64,000 bases of DNA, from positions 310,001-374,000 of the forward strand of contig OZ025729.1 in NCBI GenBank assembly GCA_964019335.1. The letters run 5' to 3'. The stretch comes from Diplonema japonicum (taxonomy: Eukaryota; Euglenozoa; Diplonemea; Diplonemida; Diplonemidae). Below the pieces are notes generated by a model. It saw only the letters and a program-made list of their open reading frames with translations. It did no database searches and had not been told where the DNA came from. This document shows positions 9,047-18,485 of this stretch, piece after piece; position 1 is the stretch's first letter, and each line of letters opens with the position of its first letter. A program made the translations under genes and the position numbers.

Positions 9047-10744
9047 ATGGCACGTTGTTGGCCGCTTTCGCGTGTCTTGCTTCCAACTGACGAGACGTAC
9101 ACAGTGCTGCAGAAGGAGATGCAGTTTTTTACGGCTGTCTGTAGCCTTCTTGTAAATATGTTCTGGTTTTTTACAGCTGGTAACTGGTACAACATTTTGC
9201 TATCGTGCATTGCGGTGGTAATGATCGTTCAGCTGGTGATCGAGAGGAGGGTTCGTTATGGTTTCATGGAGGCCCTTATGTACTTCTTCGGGGTGGCTTT
9301 TCTGTATTTGGACTGGGGCACCGCGTCGGCCTACAAAAGCAGGGGATGGCCTCTATTTGTTCTGTTGATTGATGCTTGTCTGCTGTTCCGACTTCCCAAA
9401 CGAGTTTCCACCTGTCTCATTGTGCTCCTCGCGAGTTGGTTGATAGTCCTTGTTTTCGAGAACACCTATCGCTTCGGTCTTTATGACGTATCCCATCTCC
9501 CTTCACAGGAAGAGCGGCGAGATGTTGTAACCTGTGAGACGCTGCCCTGCAGTCGTCCGTTCTCTGACGCAGCTCAGGAGTTTTTTCAGCAGTTTGCCGT
9601 TTTCTTCCTCGATTTCTACTTCACCCGTACCTTTGCTCATGATGTTGTTAACGAAAGCAACAAGGTGAGCGCGGCAATCGCCGCCACTGAGGACATCGCG
9701 ACGTCGCTGTCCCGATTCGACCTCACCTCTGCCGAGGAGATCATCTCAACAGCCTCCCTCCCCGCCCCACTCCATGCCGCATTTACCCAGATCCTCAACA
9801 ACCTCCACATCTACCGCCCCTACCTCCCTCAGTCCTGCCTTCAGGACGAGAGCAGTGAGGATGACGACTCTACAGGTTGCGGAGATCCTGTGTCCACCCC
9901 CCCGTCTAAGTCGTCGCGTTCTGAAGCTGATTTCAAGGTTCTTGAAAAGAAGCGGTGCACATTGACGGTGACGAACATGCTTGGGTCGCACAAGCAGGCA
10001 TCGAAAGACATCGCGGCATACCAGGACAGGTACGGACTCTTCATAGAGGGGCTGCTTGCCTGCTTCTCAAGTGTGAAAGGGGTTGTGGGTGTTGTTCTGG
10101 GTGACCATGTGCATACCTCGTTCAACACAGTGAAGAGGTGTGCCTCCCATGAGAAGTGTGCTGTTCAAGGTGCTGTGTCCCTCTGTGCAGCACTGGAGGA
10201 GGTGGGGATTGCTGTTTCGACAGGTGTGGCGAGCGGGGTAGCCTTCTGTGGCTCTCTTGGGTGCTCGGAACTCATGTTTGTTGCAACAATCGGTTCATGC
10301 GCTGTTGCGGCCTCCGCTCTTCAGGAAGTAGCTTCAACAAGAGGAGGCCACAGGGTGGTGTGCAGTGGGAATGTGTACAGCGAATTGTCATTCAGCTTCA
10401 CAATGAGGATCATCTTGGGTAGGGTGCGGGTCGGGGGCACAGAGGCAGTGGAGCTGGCGTACGAGGTCTTGGAGGCAGAGGTCGGGGCTGCGGAAGAGGC
10501 GGAGTGGATGTACCAACTGGAGGAGGGGCCTTGGGACACTTACAACACGGCATCTAAACAGTTCCTTCTTGGGAACGGGGCGGAGGCACTTCGTGTCTTG
10601 CAGATCAAAAATGGTCCCCCCCGCCCTATTCCAGTGGACACAGCAGAGGAACACTTGGAAGAGTTCATTCTGTCTGGTAGTACTGTGCGTGATCTTGAAT
10701 TAACGACTTCGTCCACAGGAGGACGTGATGCGCTATTAGCTTGA
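9047..10744 (+). CDS. Multi-pass membrane protein with degenerate class III cyclase-like domain, copy 1
   Basis: 565 aa from the ATG in AACACATGG. Residues 25-210 contain five or six hydrophobic segments, with the landmark FENTYRFGLYDVSHLPSQE. A conserved linker (SLSRFDLTSAEEI, ILNNLHIYRPYLPQSCL) leads to a domain from about residue 305 with the class III nucleotidyl cyclase layout: VVGVVLGDHVHTSFN, VSTGVASGVAFCGSLG, ATIGSCAVAASALQ. The first metal-binding Asp position reads VTNM rather than FADI-like, while GD is retained, so catalysis is doubtful. Related membrane proteins with cyclase-like domains are, as I recall, known in other euglenozoans. Probably a plasma or endomembrane sensor/scaffold; function unknown. 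First member of a family of five here, near identical to copies 2-4 in the C-terminal half. Confidence 0.85.
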   Translation: MARCWPLSRVLLPTDETYTVLQKEMQFFTAVCSLLVNMFWFFTAGNWYNILLSCIAVVMIVQLVIERRVRYGFMEALMYFFGVAFLYLDWGTASAYKSRGWPLFVLLIDACLLFRLPKRVSTCLIVLLASWLIVLVFENTYRFGLYDVSHLPSQEERRDVVTCETLPCSRPFSDAAQEFFQQFAVFFLDFYFTRTFAHDVVNESNKVSAAIAATEDIATSLSRFDLTSAEEIISTASLPAPLHAAFTQILNNLHIYRPYLPQSCLQDESSEDDDSTGCGDPVSTPPSKSSRSEADFKVLEKKRCTLTVTNMLGSHKQASKDIAAYQDRYGLFIEGLLACFSSVKGVVGVVLGDHVHTSFNTVKRCASHEKCAVQGAVSLCAALEEVGIAVSTGVASGVAFCGSLGCSELMFVATIGSCAVAASALQEVASTRGGHRVVCSGNVYSELSFSFTMRIILGRVRVGGTEAVELAYEVLEAEVGAAEEAEWMYQLEEGPWDTYNTASKQFLLGNGAEALRVLQIKNGPPRPIPVDTAEEHLEEFILSGSTVRDLELTTSSTGGRDALLA

Positions 10745-10790
10745 GAGGGTCAGTTCATGTTGTAACGTTTACCTGTAAAATAAAGGGTAA

Positions 10791-10808
10791 TTCATCTTTC
10801 TAGATGAA
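10791..10808. repeat. Hairpin TTCATCTTTCTAGATGAA downstream of cyclase-like gene 1
   Basis: Seven-base stem TTCATCT/AGATGAA, preceded by ACCTGTAAAATAAAGGG and followed by ACAGGATAGG. Other copies: 14555-14572, 16434-16451, 17368-17384 (one T shorter). Two lie just after cyclase-like genes, so it may be a 3'UTR element or terminus of a dispersed repeat. Confidence 0.6.
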
Positions 10809-10908
10809 ACAGGATAGGAGGTACAGGGTATACAAGTACAAAAGAAAAAGAAAAGTTTATATGATGAAAGCTACTCACAAAACACACGATTCTTTCGTTT
10901 CCCCCCCA

Positions 10909-10941
10909 CATTCTAAAGCTACAGTTTCTGTACTTCCTTTG
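10909..10941 (+). ncRNA. Spliced-leader-like sequence, degenerate copy
   Basis: ATTCTAAAGCTACAG and TTTCTGTACTT match the SL-like exon at 17442-17479, but the sequence diverges after TACTT (CCTTTGGTAGG). About 30 nt downstream lies ATATTGGAAG, which also occurs downstream of the 17442 copy. Likely an SL RNA pseudogene or SL captured in a retroposed transcript. Confidence 0.45.
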
Positions 10942-11094
10942 GTAGGTATCCCACCGTATATTGGAAGAAGGGAAAACATAGCAGGGGTGCTACATCTTCA
11001 GCAACTCACGCCCAAGCTGTTGAATAGATACTACGATGGGCCTAAGGCACTACCACGACAGAAGGGATCAAACACTAGATGAGTTGATGGTAGT

Positions 11095-11135
11095 TAGGCG
11101 ATCCTGTCACATGCTGCAGGTTCCCTGCTGCTTTA
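11095..11135. repeat. Dispersed repeat F
   Basis: GGCGATCCTGTCACAT-CTGCAGGTTCC, also at 24090-24122 and 28318-28350. Short and of unknown origin. Confidence 0.5.
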
Positions 11136-11185
11136 AAAGAAACCATTTTTTTACGGATTACTCAGGACTTGGCAAGGGGGAACAC

Positions 11186-12880
11186 ATGGCACGTTGTTGG
11201 CCGCTTTCGCGTGTCTTGCTTCCAACTGATGGGACGTACACAGTGCTGCAGAAGAAGATGCAGTTTTATGTAGCAGTCTCTAACTTTGTTGCAAATATGT
11301 TCTGGTTTTTTACAGCTGGTAACTGGTACAACATTTTGCTATCATGCATTTCGATAGGAATGATCGTTCAGCTGGTGATCGAGAGGAGGGTTCGTTATGG
11401 TTTCGTAGAGGCCATTATGTACTTGTTCGGGGTGGCTTTTGTGTATTTGGACTGGAACACCGCGGCGTCCTACAGAAGCAGGGGATGGCCTTTATTTGTT
11501 CTGCTGATTGATATTTGTCTGCTGTTCCGACTTCACAAACGAGTTTCAACCAGTCTCATTGTGCTCCTCGTGAGTTGGTTGATAGTCCTTGTTTTCGAGA
11601 ACACCTATCGCTTCGGTCTTTATGACGTATCCCACCTCCCTTCACAGGAAGATCGGCGAGATCGTGTGGGGTGTGAGATGCTGCCCTGCAGTCGTCCACT
11701 CGCTTCCGCAGCTCAGGAGTTTTTCCAGCAGTTTGCCGTTTTCTTCCTCGATTTCTACTTCACCCGTACCTTTGCTCATGATGTTGTTAGCGAAAGCAAC
11801 AAGGTGAGCGCGGCAATCGCCGCCACTGAGGACATCGCGACGTCGCTCTCCCGATTCGACCTCACCTCTGCCGAGGAGATCATCTCAACAGCCTCCCTCC
11901 CCGCCCCACTCCATGCCGCATTTACCCAGATCCTCAACAACCTCCACATCTACCGCCCCTACCTCCCTCAGTCCTGCCTTCAGGACGAGAGCAGTGAGGA
12001 TGACGATTCTTCAAGTTGCGGAGATCCTGTGTCCACTCTCCCTAAGGCGTCGCGTTCTGAAGATGATTTCAAGGTTCTTGAAAAGAAGCGGTGCACATTG
12101 ACGGTGACGAACATGCTGGGGTCACACAAGCAGGCATCGAAAGACATCGTAGCATACCAGGACAGGTACGGACTCTTCATAGAGGGGCTGCTTGCCTGCT
12201 TCTCAAGTGTGAAAGGGGTAGTGGGTGTTGTTCTGGGTGATCATGTGCATACCTCGTTCAACACAGTGAAGAGGTGTGCCTCCCATGAGAAGTGTGCTGT
12301 TCAAGGTGCTGTGTCCCTCTGTGCAGCACTGGAGGAGGTGGGGATTGCTGTTTCGACAGGTGTGGCGAGCGGGGTAGCCTTCTGTGGCTCTCTTGGGTGC
12401 TCGGAACTCATGTCTGTTGCAACAATCGGTTCATGCGCTGTTGCGGCCTCCGCTCTTCAGGAAGTAGCTTCAACAAGAGGAGGCCACAGGGTGGTGTGCA
12501 GTGGGAATGTGTACAACGAATTGTCATTCAGCTTCACAATGAGGATCATCTTGGGTAGGGTGCGGGTCAGGGGCACAGAGGCAGTGGAGCTGGCGTACGA
12601 GGTCTTGGAGGCAGAGGGCAGGGCTGCGGAAGAGGCGGAGTGGATGTACCAACTGGAGGAGGGGCCTTGGGACACTTACAACACGGCATCTAAACAGTTC
12701 CTTCTTGGGAACAAAACGGAGGCACTTCGTGTCTTGCAAATCAAAAATGGCCCCCCCCGCCCTATTCCAGTGGACACAGCAGAGGAACACTTGGAAGAGT
12801 TCATTCTGTCTGGTAGTACTGTGCGTGATCTTGGATTAACGACTTCGTCCACAGGAGGACATGGCGCGCTATTAGCTTGA
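11186..12880 (+). CDS. Membrane protein with degenerate cyclase-like domain, copy 2
   Basis: 564 aa. Start placed at the ATG in AACACATGGCACG, equivalent to copy 1; an in-frame upstream ATG at 11036 would add 50 unconserved residues and is rejected. Same architecture as copy 1: five or six N-terminal hydrophobic segments, the FENTYRFGLYDVSHLPSQE landmark, the YRPYLPQSCL linker and a cyclase-like domain with GD but no first metal Asp. Differences from copy 1 cluster in the first 210 residues and the Ser/Asp-rich linker (SSEDDDSSSCGDPVST); the last ~230 residues are almost identical. This fits tandem duplication followed by exchange between copies. Followed by decayed LINE sequence. Confidence 0.85.
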   Translation: MARCWPLSRVLLPTDGTYTVLQKKMQFYVAVSNFVANMFWFFTAGNWYNILLSCISIGMIVQLVIERRVRYGFVEAIMYLFGVAFVYLDWNTAASYRSRGWPLFVLLIDICLLFRLHKRVSTSLIVLLVSWLIVLVFENTYRFGLYDVSHLPSQEDRRDRVGCEMLPCSRPLASAAQEFFQQFAVFFLDFYFTRTFAHDVVSESNKVSAAIAATEDIATSLSRFDLTSAEEIISTASLPAPLHAAFTQILNNLHIYRPYLPQSCLQDESSEDDDSSSCGDPVSTLPKASRSEDDFKVLEKKRCTLTVTNMLGSHKQASKDIVAYQDRYGLFIEGLLACFSSVKGVVGVVLGDHVHTSFNTVKRCASHEKCAVQGAVSLCAALEEVGIAVSTGVASGVAFCGSLGCSELMSVATIGSCAVAASALQEVASTRGGHRVVCSGNVYNELSFSFTMRIILGRVRVRGTEAVELAYEVLEAEGRAAEEAEWMYQLEEGPWDTYNTASKQFLLGNKTEALRVLQIKNGPPRPIPVDTAEEHLEEFILSGSTVRDLGLTTSSTGGHGALLA

Positions 12881-12924
12881 GGGTCACAAAACCTTTACCA
12901 GCAACTGTTTTCTTTTATTTCGAG

Positions 12925-14420
12925 GGACGTGGCGGAACATCGTCAAGCTGGCCGAGAAGATGCACCTTGGGGTCGTGCCGGACAAGGACCTGCTCGGGGC
13001 TACTGAAATGATTTTAAGTTAGAGTAGAGAAGCGAAAGAAACGCTAGCGGGACTGCAGGAGCTGGAAGCTGCGGAGGAGCAGGCTGACAGACACTGTGAT
13101 GCAGCAATACCTGGAGAACGAAGCAAGTTATAGAAAACGGGTGACGGCTGATTTCCGTGAAACAGGCGGATCGTAGCTTACGTTAGAGGTGACAAGGATG
13201 TTCAAACACTGGCAGTCGCAAAGGAGAGGTATGGTGTGTATCGATAAGCACCCCATTAGGGAGGTGCTAAACGGCAGACCAGCGAGGGGCACCCCAGGCG
13301 TCGATGGCTGGAGGATCACGGAACTGAAGGCCATACCTGATGCACTGCTCGAAAGGTGGGCGCAGCTCTTCAACATCGTCGAGGAGACCGGCGAGTGGCC
13401 GGAGGCGCTATTGACAGCGCTTGTTTCACTGATCCCAAAGGGTGAGGACAGAGCCCCGCTGAACCACCACCCGATCACCGGCGACGTGTACAGGCTGTGG
13501 GCGACAACGAGGATGAGGCGCATCTTGGTCTGTGGGCGGACGCGTCGCAACACGGGTTTAGGTCGAGGAGGGTACGGACACGCTACTGCTGGAACTGACG
13601 ACGCAGCTCGAAGAAGCTCTGCTATCGGGAACGCCGATGCACGAACGGCATTCTGCAGGGGTGCCCGATCTCGGTGAACGCACTGCGGAGTTAGCAGACG
13701 GGAGGGACTCCTACGACGGCATGCCGGAAGGGGCCGACCCGGACACGAACGTGTGGTGGAGGTCGCCCTCAGGCAACCCAGTTGCGGCGAACGGTTGAGA
13801 AGGCTGATTGCGGGCGGTGTTTGCGGTCTACCCGGGGGCGCGGGGCGTGCAGGGAACGGACAACCCGCTGCAGCACCTCTGCGACGTGTGTGGGGCAGCT
13901 ACACGGTGGTGCTGGAACACGCCCTCGCGATGAGCCGGGAGACGCGATACTGGCTACTATGCCGAAGGCGACGAGGCTCCATGGGGTGGTGCCAAGAGGC
14001 TGCCAAGACAAGCCGAGGGCCTTGCTGGTGCAGAAGTACCTGCTGGAGGTAGTGACGCGGAGGGATGCAGCGGTGGATGCGAACCGAGCACTGCAGACGC
14101 AAGCTTACCCGTGGCGGGCGGTCGTGACGGGTAGGGCGCACCCGACGCCGACGGTGTCTGAGCTGCTAGAGCTGGGAGCGTCAGGAAAAGTGATAGGCAC
14201 GCTCCCTGCGCTGGTATCGGAGGACCGACCACACACGGGTATGACAGGAGGCCAGTACACCCGGAAGCAGGAGCAGCATCGAAGGCTTGCGGGACAGGTA
14301 CCTGTCGTAGACCCCGACAAGGCTGCCCCGCAGTTTGACCACCGCAGTAGGAACCCGCCGGAGCCCCCAGAACGGGGACAACGGGGACTCAGCGCACTCG
14401 GCTGGTGAGCGCAACCTTAA
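12925..14420 (+). mobile_element. Decayed LINE (non-LTR retrotransposon) fragment with RT remnants
   Basis: Frames at 13189-13560 give PGVDGWRITELK, WPEALLTALVSLIPKG and HHPITGDVYRLWATTR, matching the reverse transcriptase of the LINE at 44414-50380 at roughly half identity. NGILQGCPISV is at about 13648-13675, then internal deletion removes the YADD region. The C-terminal zinc-knuckle remnant (CDVCG) and RLHGVVPRG/QKYLLEVVTRRDAA follow at 13885-14060. Many frameshifts and stops: dead. The segment 13001-13045 also contains an empty target site for piggyBac family 1 (see findings). Confidence 0.75.
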
Positions 14421-14687
14421 AAGAATAGTTTTTTTTTTTTGCCGACGAAACGAAGAACATCTTTAGGAACATCTCGGGCGACGCTCAAGGTGTGTGCGAA
14501 GTTACCGTGAATAGAAGAAAAAGATCTTTTTGCTTACCGTGAACGTTGCTCCAATTCATCTTTCTAGATGAAACACCCATCTGCGGAGGCTTTTCATTTT
14601 TTCTTCCCTCATGTACCTTAATAACTGAAAAGTTTGCTTACGGATTACTAAAGGACTACTACTAGAGGACTGGGCAAGGGGGAACAC

Positions 14688-16360
14688 ATGGCACGTTGTT
14701 GGCCGCTTTCGCGTGTCTTGCTTCCAACTGATGGGACGTACACAGTGCTGCAGAAGAAGATGCAGTTTTTTACGGCTGTCTTTAACCTTGTTGTAAATAT
14801 GTACTGGTTATTTGCAGGTGGCGGCAACTGGTACAGCATTTTGCTATCATGCATTTCGATAGGAATGATCGTTCAGCTGGTGATCGAGAGGAGGGTTCGT
14901 TATGGTTTCATGGAGGCCATTATGTACTTCTTCGGGGTGGCTTTTGTGTATTTGGACTGGGACGCGGCGGCGTCCTACAAAAGCAGGGGATGGCCTTTCT
15001 TTGTTGTGTTGATTGATGCTTGTCTGCTCTTCCGACTTCACAAACGAGTTTCAACCAGTCTCATTGTGCTCCTCGCGAGTTGGTTGATAGTCCTTGTTTT
15101 CGAGAACACCTATCGCTTCGGTCTTTATGACGTATCCCATCTCCCTTCACAGGAAGAGCGGCGAGATGTTGTAACCTGTGAGATGCTGCCCTGCAGTCGT
15201 CCGCTCTCTGACGCAGCTCAGGTGTTTTTTGAGCAGTTTACCTTATTCTTCCTCGATTTCTACTGCACCCGTACCTTTGCTCATGATGTTGTTAACGAAA
15301 GCAACAAGGTGAGCGCGGCAATCGCCGCCACTGAGGACATCGCGACGTCGCTGTCCCGATTCGACCTCACCTCTGCCGAGGAGATCATCTCAACAGCCTC
15401 CCTCCCCGCCCCACTCCATGCCGCATTTACCCAGATCCTCAACAACCTCCACATCTACCGCCCCTACCTCCCTCAGTCCTGCCTTCAGGACGAGAGGGGT
15501 GAGGACGACTACTCTACAGGTTGCGGAGATCCTGTGCCCACCTCCCCGTCGGCGTCTAAGTCGTCGCGTTCTGAAGATGATTTCAAGGTTCTTGACATGA
15601 AGCGGCCTTCTTTAACGTCACTTGAAAAGAAGCGGTGCACATTGACGGTGACGAACATGCTTGGGTCGCACAAGCAGGCATCGAAAGACATCGTAGCATA
15701 CCAGGACAGGTACGGACTCTTCATAGAGGGGCTGCTTGCCTGCTTCTCAAGTGTAAAAGGGGTTGTGGGTGTTGTTCTGGGTGACCATGTGCATACCTCG
15801 TTCAACACAGTGAAGAGGTGTGCCTCCCATGAGAAGTGTGCTGTTCAAGGTGCTGTGTCCCTCTGTGCAGCACTGGAGGAGGTGGGGATTGCTGTTTCGA
15901 CAGGTGTGGCGAGCGGGGTAGCCTTCTGTGGCTCTCTTGGGTGCTCGGAACTCATGTCTGTTGCAACAATCGGTTCATGCGCTGTTGCGGCCTCCGCTCT
16001 TCAGGAAGTAGCTTCACAATGAGGATCATCTTGGGTAGGGTGCGGGTCGGGGGCACAGAGGCAGTGGAGCTGGCGTACGAGGTCTTGGAGGCAGAGGTCG
16101 GGGCAACGGAAGAGGCGGAGTGGATGTACCAACTGGAGGAGGGGCCTTGGGACACTTACAACACGGCATCTAAACAGTTCCTTCTTGGGAACAAAACGGA
16201 GGCACTTCGTGTCTTGCAAATCAGAAATGGCCCCCCCCGCCCTATTCCAGTGGACACAGCAGAGGAACACTTGGAAGAGTTCATTCTGTCTGGTAGTACC
16301 GTGCGTGATCTTGGATTAACGACTTCGTCCACAGGAGGACATGGCGCGCTATTAGCTTGA
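14688..16360 (+). pseudogene. Cyclase-like membrane protein, copy 3, truncated by a 64-bp deletion
   Basis: The frame from the ATG at 14688 runs to 16022 (444 aa) and ends EVASQ-stop. Compared with copies 1, 2 and 4, 64 bp are missing at 16011-16013, between two AGCTTCA repeats that flank the missing part in the other copies. The frame shifts, and the remaining 110 codons, otherwise intact, continue in another frame to 16360. The product would keep the membrane part and most of the cyclase-like domain but lose its last strands and tail. A two-residue-longer membrane loop (GGGNW) and the linker addition KVLDMKRPSLTSLEKK distinguish it. It could be expressed as a truncated form; I call it a probable pseudogene. 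Confidence 0.75.
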
Positions 16361-17367
16361 GAGGGTCAGTTCATGTTGGGTGAAACACCGTTCAACGGTA
16401 CAAAAGAACTTTTACCTGTAAAATAAAGGGCAATTCATCTTTCTAGATGAAACAGGATAGGTACGGGGGTACGGGAGTCTTTAATATTTTGGCATCGTTT
16501 CAGACCCCCCCAAAAAGGCCAATTGTCAATTTCAATAACTTCCTGGGTACTTTTTCCAAAAAGGAAATTTCTACAACTTTCCCGGCCCAGGTTAGGAAAG
16601 AAAACACCTCTGGAAACTGGAAGGTGTTCCACTTTACACAAATTCAGTAAAAGAGGGGGTGACAAAAATGGATTACCCTTTTAAACTTGCAGTTGAGAAG
16701 CTAGAGGTAAAAAAAAAAATGGTATTCGGACTGAAAGGGTAAATGAGAACCTCGGAGATCAGGAGCCTCTTAAAACCCCCCATAATGCGGTAGAAGGCCT
16801 AATAGTATGAAAAAGAAACGAGGTCGCCCGCCCAGAAGCAGCACATCTCAGCTGGCAGAAAACTAGGAAATGAATGTTTCCACTTTCAACAACATCCCAT
16901 TTAACCTGCTATTGAAGCATGCTCTCTGACTTTACCAAAACCACTATAACCTGATTCTTCATAGGTCAAAATAGCACTCTTGGGCGATTTCTGACCCAGG
17001 TTCTTCCGATATGAGCTCAGAAGTATGGAGAATTTCTTATTGAGAAGGTGACTTGCTTTTGTGGGGATCTTTTTTTGAAATCGACCCATAAATATATTAC
17101 CTTCCCCGTACCTATCCTGTTTCATCTGGTTTTTCCTTCCTCAAAGAAAGTACAGAAACTGTAGCTGTAGAATCTATGGTTGAACTCACCGTTCTTTCAT
17201 GTCCAACATATGGATTTTTTGAAAAAAAGAAATTCAATGAACCTTTGAGCATTTTTGACATTTTTTCCCCTATAGCCTTTGGGACATAGGGCGGGTCACT
17301 TAGCGAACCTCGCTTCTTTATTCCCCCATGCAATAACATTTCAATTACCTGTAAAAATAAAGGGTAA
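16361..17367. other. Repeat-bearing spacer, no gene seen
   Basis: Holds a copy of the TTCATCTTTCTAGATGAA hairpin (16434-16451) and, inverted, a CCTATCCTGTTTCATCT block (17110-17127). Open frames here are short and without recognisable features. Confidence 0.5.
17145..17179 (-). ncRNA. Spliced-leader-like sequence, minus strand copy
   Basis: Reverse complement reads ATAGATTCTACAGCTACAG then TTTCTGTACTTTCTTTG, clearly related to the SL-like exon at 17442 with several differences. Like the others it neighbours the AGATGAAACAGGATAGGTA repeat. Probably a pseudogene. Confidence 0.4.
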
Positions 17368-17441
17368 TTCATCTTCTAGATGAAACAGGATAGGTATATA
17401 AATTTGATGAGCGCAACTCACAAAACACATGATTATTTTAT

Positions 17442-17545
17442 ACCAACGATTCTAAAGCTACAGTTTCTGTACTTTATTGGTGTCCGACCGTGCCAATAAA
17501 GTTCACACAGCAACGGTTTGAAAAGAAAATACAAATATTGGAAGT
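17442..17545 (+). ncRNA. Spliced-leader RNA gene or close pseudogene
   Basis: Exon-like block 17442-17479 starts ACCAACGATTCTAAAG and ends CTACAGTTTCTGTACTTTATTG (written as two pieces), then GTGTCC, so a GT donor sits exactly at the expected exon end. ACTTTATTGG (17471-17480) pairs perfectly with CCAATAAAGT (17493-17502), a stem-loop spanning the donor as in SL RNA stem I. ATATTGGAAG (about 17531) is in a plausible place for an Sm-like site. The exon matches the diplonemid SL as I remember it apart from about two positions. No clear T-run terminator follows, and only one good copy is present, so it may be a pseudogene. Confidence 0.6.
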
Positions 17546-17760
17546 GAGAACGCGACATCAAGGTTCAACGGAGTATAAAGATTTAGAGGAAGTGTAAAAG
17601 TGTAACGGAAATAAAAGTAAACAGAAGTGTAAGGGTCAACGGAAGTGTATAAGTTTAGGAAGGGTAAAGGTTTCTAGGTTAGTGCAAGGAAGGGAAAGAG
17701 AGGAGAGCGCAAACAACACATCAACAGCATCAATTTCAGCATCAGCGGTCCACGTCAACC

Positions 17761-18357
17761 ATGGACATTTTAAAAGCTATGAAGGGCTTCGGGATGACGG
17801 CGCACAGAAAGGCGTACGGGAACGGGAACGGGAACTCCTTCTACGGAGTGGTCGGAGAGAAGCTAGGGAAGAAGGGGAGCGACATTAGACGCCGCATGAT
17901 ACAAGAGTTGCGAGGAAGCGAAGAATACCAAGTGAACGTCACCGGGAACTACGACACCTACTGCACCCAGCACGCGAAGGAAGGTACCGCCGCCGACCTG
18001 GTCACCATCCAGGCCACTGCCCGCGCATGGAAGGTCGACATCCGCTTGTTGACGGTCGATAACGGCGCCCTCACAGTCTCCCCTATCTCGGGAGAGTCCA
18101 AAAAGCTGCCCATCCACGTCGCCTTCGACGGTCGGGCTTATCTCAACGCGTCAGAAATAATTTTCGCAGGAAAATGCTCTTTGATGGGGCCAAACCTTAC
18201 ATTCTTTGGGTCTTGTGGTCTCGGTGGTGCAGGTTCTTTGTCCATGCATTTACAGAGGCCGTGTGCGATGCATTCTTCCAGTTCATTGAACTTGATGGGG
18301 GAATTGAATTCGCAGTACCCAGTAGTTGAAGAGGCTTTTGTCAAGCAGGAACCTTAA
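17761..18357 (+). CDS. OTU-like protein, probable pseudoprotease (Cys to Ser)
   Basis: 198 aa from ACCATGG. The layout is OTU-like: NGNGNSFYGVVGEKLG at residues 21-36 corresponds to the DGNCLF(R/Y) nucleophile block, then RRRMIQELR, YDTYCTQHAKEGTAADL (the Y..M..xGTWGD-like block) and ITVQATARAW/IQATARAWKVDIRLL. The nucleophile Cys is Ser26 (codon TCC), and the C-terminal strand where HYN is expected reads GRAYLNAS, so both catalytic Cys and His appear lost. The last 60 residues are unlike OTU and may be acquired sequence. OTU proteases remove ubiquitin; this one would at best bind it. Lies about 280 nt after the SL-like gene and before LINE debris. The 5' flank 17560-17660 has GTGTAA-type short repeats. 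Confidence 0.6.
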   Translation: MDILKAMKGFGMTAHRKAYGNGNGNSFYGVVGEKLGKKGSDIRRRMIQELRGSEEYQVNVTGNYDTYCTQHAKEGTAADLVTIQATARAWKVDIRLLTVDNGALTVSPISGESKKLPIHVAFDGRAYLNASEIIFAGKCSLMGPNLTFFGSCGLGGAGSLSMHLQRPCAMHSSSSLNLMGELNSQYPVVEEAFVKQEP

Positions 18358-18359
18358 TA

Positions 18360-18485
18360 GTTTCATCTGCCACCGGCGGCTTTGGGCTACCTTGTTGCGT
18401 TGGGTTGGCCGGGGGTGAGCTGGCCGGGGGTGTCAACACCAAAGTTGGGTGCCTCACAAGCCAGCTGCTCAACGTGCCTTGCTAA
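18360..18485 (-). repeat. Dispersed repeat A fragment
   Basis: GGTGAGCTGGCCGGGGG, CACCAAAGTTGGGTGCCTC and AACGTGCCTTG match 1255-1320 and 8705-8790. Confidence 0.6.

Noticed and set aside
9746-10654. Several 80-100-codon antisense and offset frames repeated in each cyclase-like copy
   Set aside because: They are shadows of the real gene repeated with it.
11036-11185. 50-residue N-terminal extension of cyclase-like copy 2
   Set aside because: Not shared with copies 1, 3, 4 or 5 and runs through repeat F; the AACACATGG start is conserved.
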